Shown here: one piece after another, positions 41,357-42,179 of the stretch | How the letters are laid out: the number at the start of each line of letters is the position of its first letter | Position numbering within the stretch: position 1 is the first letter of the stretch | Source: Oscillospiraceae bacterium | GTDB lineage: Bacteria > Bacillota > Clostridia > Oscillospirales > Ruminococcaceae | Length of the DNA: 42,179 nt | Reading direction: 5' to 3' | Assembly (NCBI GenBank): GCA_017440545.1 | Contig: JAFSGZ010000058.1 | Coordinates: 1-42,179 of the forward strand | Notes under the pieces: model-generated | Told to the model about the DNA's origin: nothing | Seen by the model: only the letters and a program-made list of their open reading frames with translations | Database searches by the model: none | Made by a program: the position numbers and the translations under genes

Positions 41357-42179
41357 TTATATTTTCCACTTAATTTCAAGACTGCCTTCCGAGGCGTTAA
41401 TACGTTCAATTAATGAGTCCACAACTATGATTTTGTCGCTGACTGTAAGTTTTCCCCAATTTTTCATATAATCGCTGATTTCTCCTATGTTATCCTTACT
41501 TTCACTTATAAACTGTGTTATTTGCGAACATAAACTATGTTTTTCAGCATCAAGCTCAGCAATACGGTTGTTTATGTACTGTATCACTGTATCATTTGCC
41601 GCAGAGATTTTTTCGAGCAAAGAGGATATTTCTTTGTCAATCTCTTCTATACGTGTTTTAAGTTTTACAACTTGCAGGTTACAGCCGTCCTGCTTTTTCT
41701 TTGACAGTGTCTGAAATTCCGCTAATTTCTTCTGCATTTCCTTAAATACAATATCATCTACAACATCAGCGTCCAGCGAACCGAAGTTACAGCCACCGGC
41801 ATTGTATTTGTTTGTGCAGAGATAATAGCGGTTATCGGACTTGGTTTTACATTTATAAATCTTAGCAGTTAAAGCATATCCGCATTTGGCACATTTGATT
41901 TTACCCGCAAGCCAGGTTGCTTTTGCCTTAATAGGCTTTGCAACGCTCTGATTATTAAGGCATTTAGACCGACATTTAATCCACGTTGCCGAATCAACAA
42001 GTCCCTCGTGGGGAGCCAAAACCAATGTGTGACCTACTAAGGATATGGTTTTTCGCTTAAGATTATCGCCCGAATAAAGATACGCTCCGTTTATACCGAT
42101 AAAGTCTTGCGGTGGGTTAACAATGTTTGTGCCTTGCGATTTAAAAAATTCATAAAGCTGATAGTCGGCTTTTACATAC
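41357..42179 (-). CDS. Large serine site-specific recombinase, C-terminal part (5' end outside window)
   Basis: The frame is open to the right edge, so only the C-terminal 273 or so residues are seen; the catalytic Ser domain is not in the window. Visible parts are the end of the recombinase domain (YQLYEFFKSQGT), the zinc ribbon CAKCG followed by CTNKYNAGGC, and a long coiled coil (RIEEIDKEISSLLEKISAAN and on). The end VVDSLIERINASEGSLEIKW is the usual C-terminus. Such enzymes integrate phages, conjugative elements or cassettes. No cargo genes are visible on this side, so the element, if any, extends right of the window. Confidence 0.88.
   Translation of the reverse strand, partial: YVKADYQLYEFFKSQGTNIVNPPQDFIGINGAYLYSGDNLKRKTISLVGHTLVLAPHEGLVDSATWIKCRSKCLNNQSVAKPIKAKATWLAGKIKCAKCGYALTAKIYKCKTKSDNRYYLCTNKYNAGGCNFGSLDADVVDDIVFKEMQKKLAEFQTLSKKKQDGCNLQVVKLKTRIEEIDKEISSLLEKISAANDTVIQYINNRIAELDAEKHSLCSQITQFISESKDNIGEISDYMKNWGKLTVSDKIIVVDSLIERINASEGSLEIKWKI

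Noticed and set aside
1-42179. CRISPR arrays, toxin-antitoxin pairs, phage structural genes or defence systems
   Set aside because: No regularly spaced repeats and no recognisable Cas, phage or defence proteins were seen; the recombinase at the right edge is the only mobile-element gene.

Overview
This is an A/T-rich, gene-dense stretch of chromosome that looks like a spore-forming member of the Bacillota, class Clostridia (Oscillospiraceae/Acutalibacteraceae-like; the exact family is inference). The evidence is a Rex regulator, a dlt operon and teichoic-acid-type wall polymer genes, a spoIVFA/spoIVFB/ylmC sporulation cluster, an IspH-S1 fusion, a split ThrE exporter, and frequent GTG and TTG starts behind strong Shine-Dalgarno sequences. 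Most genes are ordinary housekeeping genes. The window opens inside an SGNH hydrolase gene and ends inside a serine recombinase gene.

Layout. 1-1742: a partial membrane-anchored SGNH hydrolase and a divergent CpsB-type PHP phosphatase. 1816-4373: tRNA-Pro(CGG), asnA, tRNA-Leu(GAG), a candidate structured RNA (about 3318-3483) and a lipoprotein gene. Both asnA and the lipoprotein gene have an intrinsic terminator squeezed between an upstream RNA and their own ribosome binding site. 12012-4382 (minus): one probable operon of two lipoproteins (one transglutaminase-like), dltA, dltB, dltC, dltD, a 52-codon dltX that is easy to miss, asnS and rex. A Rex-box-like palindrome lies at its predicted transcription start. 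14587-12037 (minus): a B12-type radical SAM protein and its DUF2344 partner. 16299-14584 (minus): ylmC, spoIVFA-like and spoIVFB. 16320-16947: an ECF-S-like membrane protein. 19550-16951 (minus): glyA and rarA. 19627-20283: nth.

32783-20311 (minus) is a run of eleven tightly packed genes. It starts with a GT2 glycosyltransferase, three CDP-glycerol polymerase-type transferases (one fused to a GT4 glycosyltransferase), tagD and a TagGH-type exporter. It continues through an RpiR regulator, a HI0933-type flavoprotein and plsC to the ispH-S1 fusion. The gaps are 0-18 nt or short overlaps, with no internal terminator seen. 33855-32819 (minus) is a separate nucleotidyltransferase unit.

33880-38977 (plus) holds a small conserved-looking protein, then an unclassified 1095-residue glycoside-hydrolase-like protein followed by the two halves of a ThrE-type exporter. 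A 697-residue SGNH esterase-like gene converges on this set from 41069. The right edge has a terminator, a possible gene remnant and the 3' part of a large serine recombinase.

Functionally the window is dominated by the envelope: polymer synthesis and export (tag-like operon), its probable D-alanylation (dlt), and a redox regulator inside the dlt transcription unit. The best leads for something new are the candidate RNA at 3318-3483, the possible Rex autoregulation of dlt-asnS-rex, the dltX placement, and the glycoside-hydrolase/esterase pair. No CRISPR array, prophage or defence system was seen.
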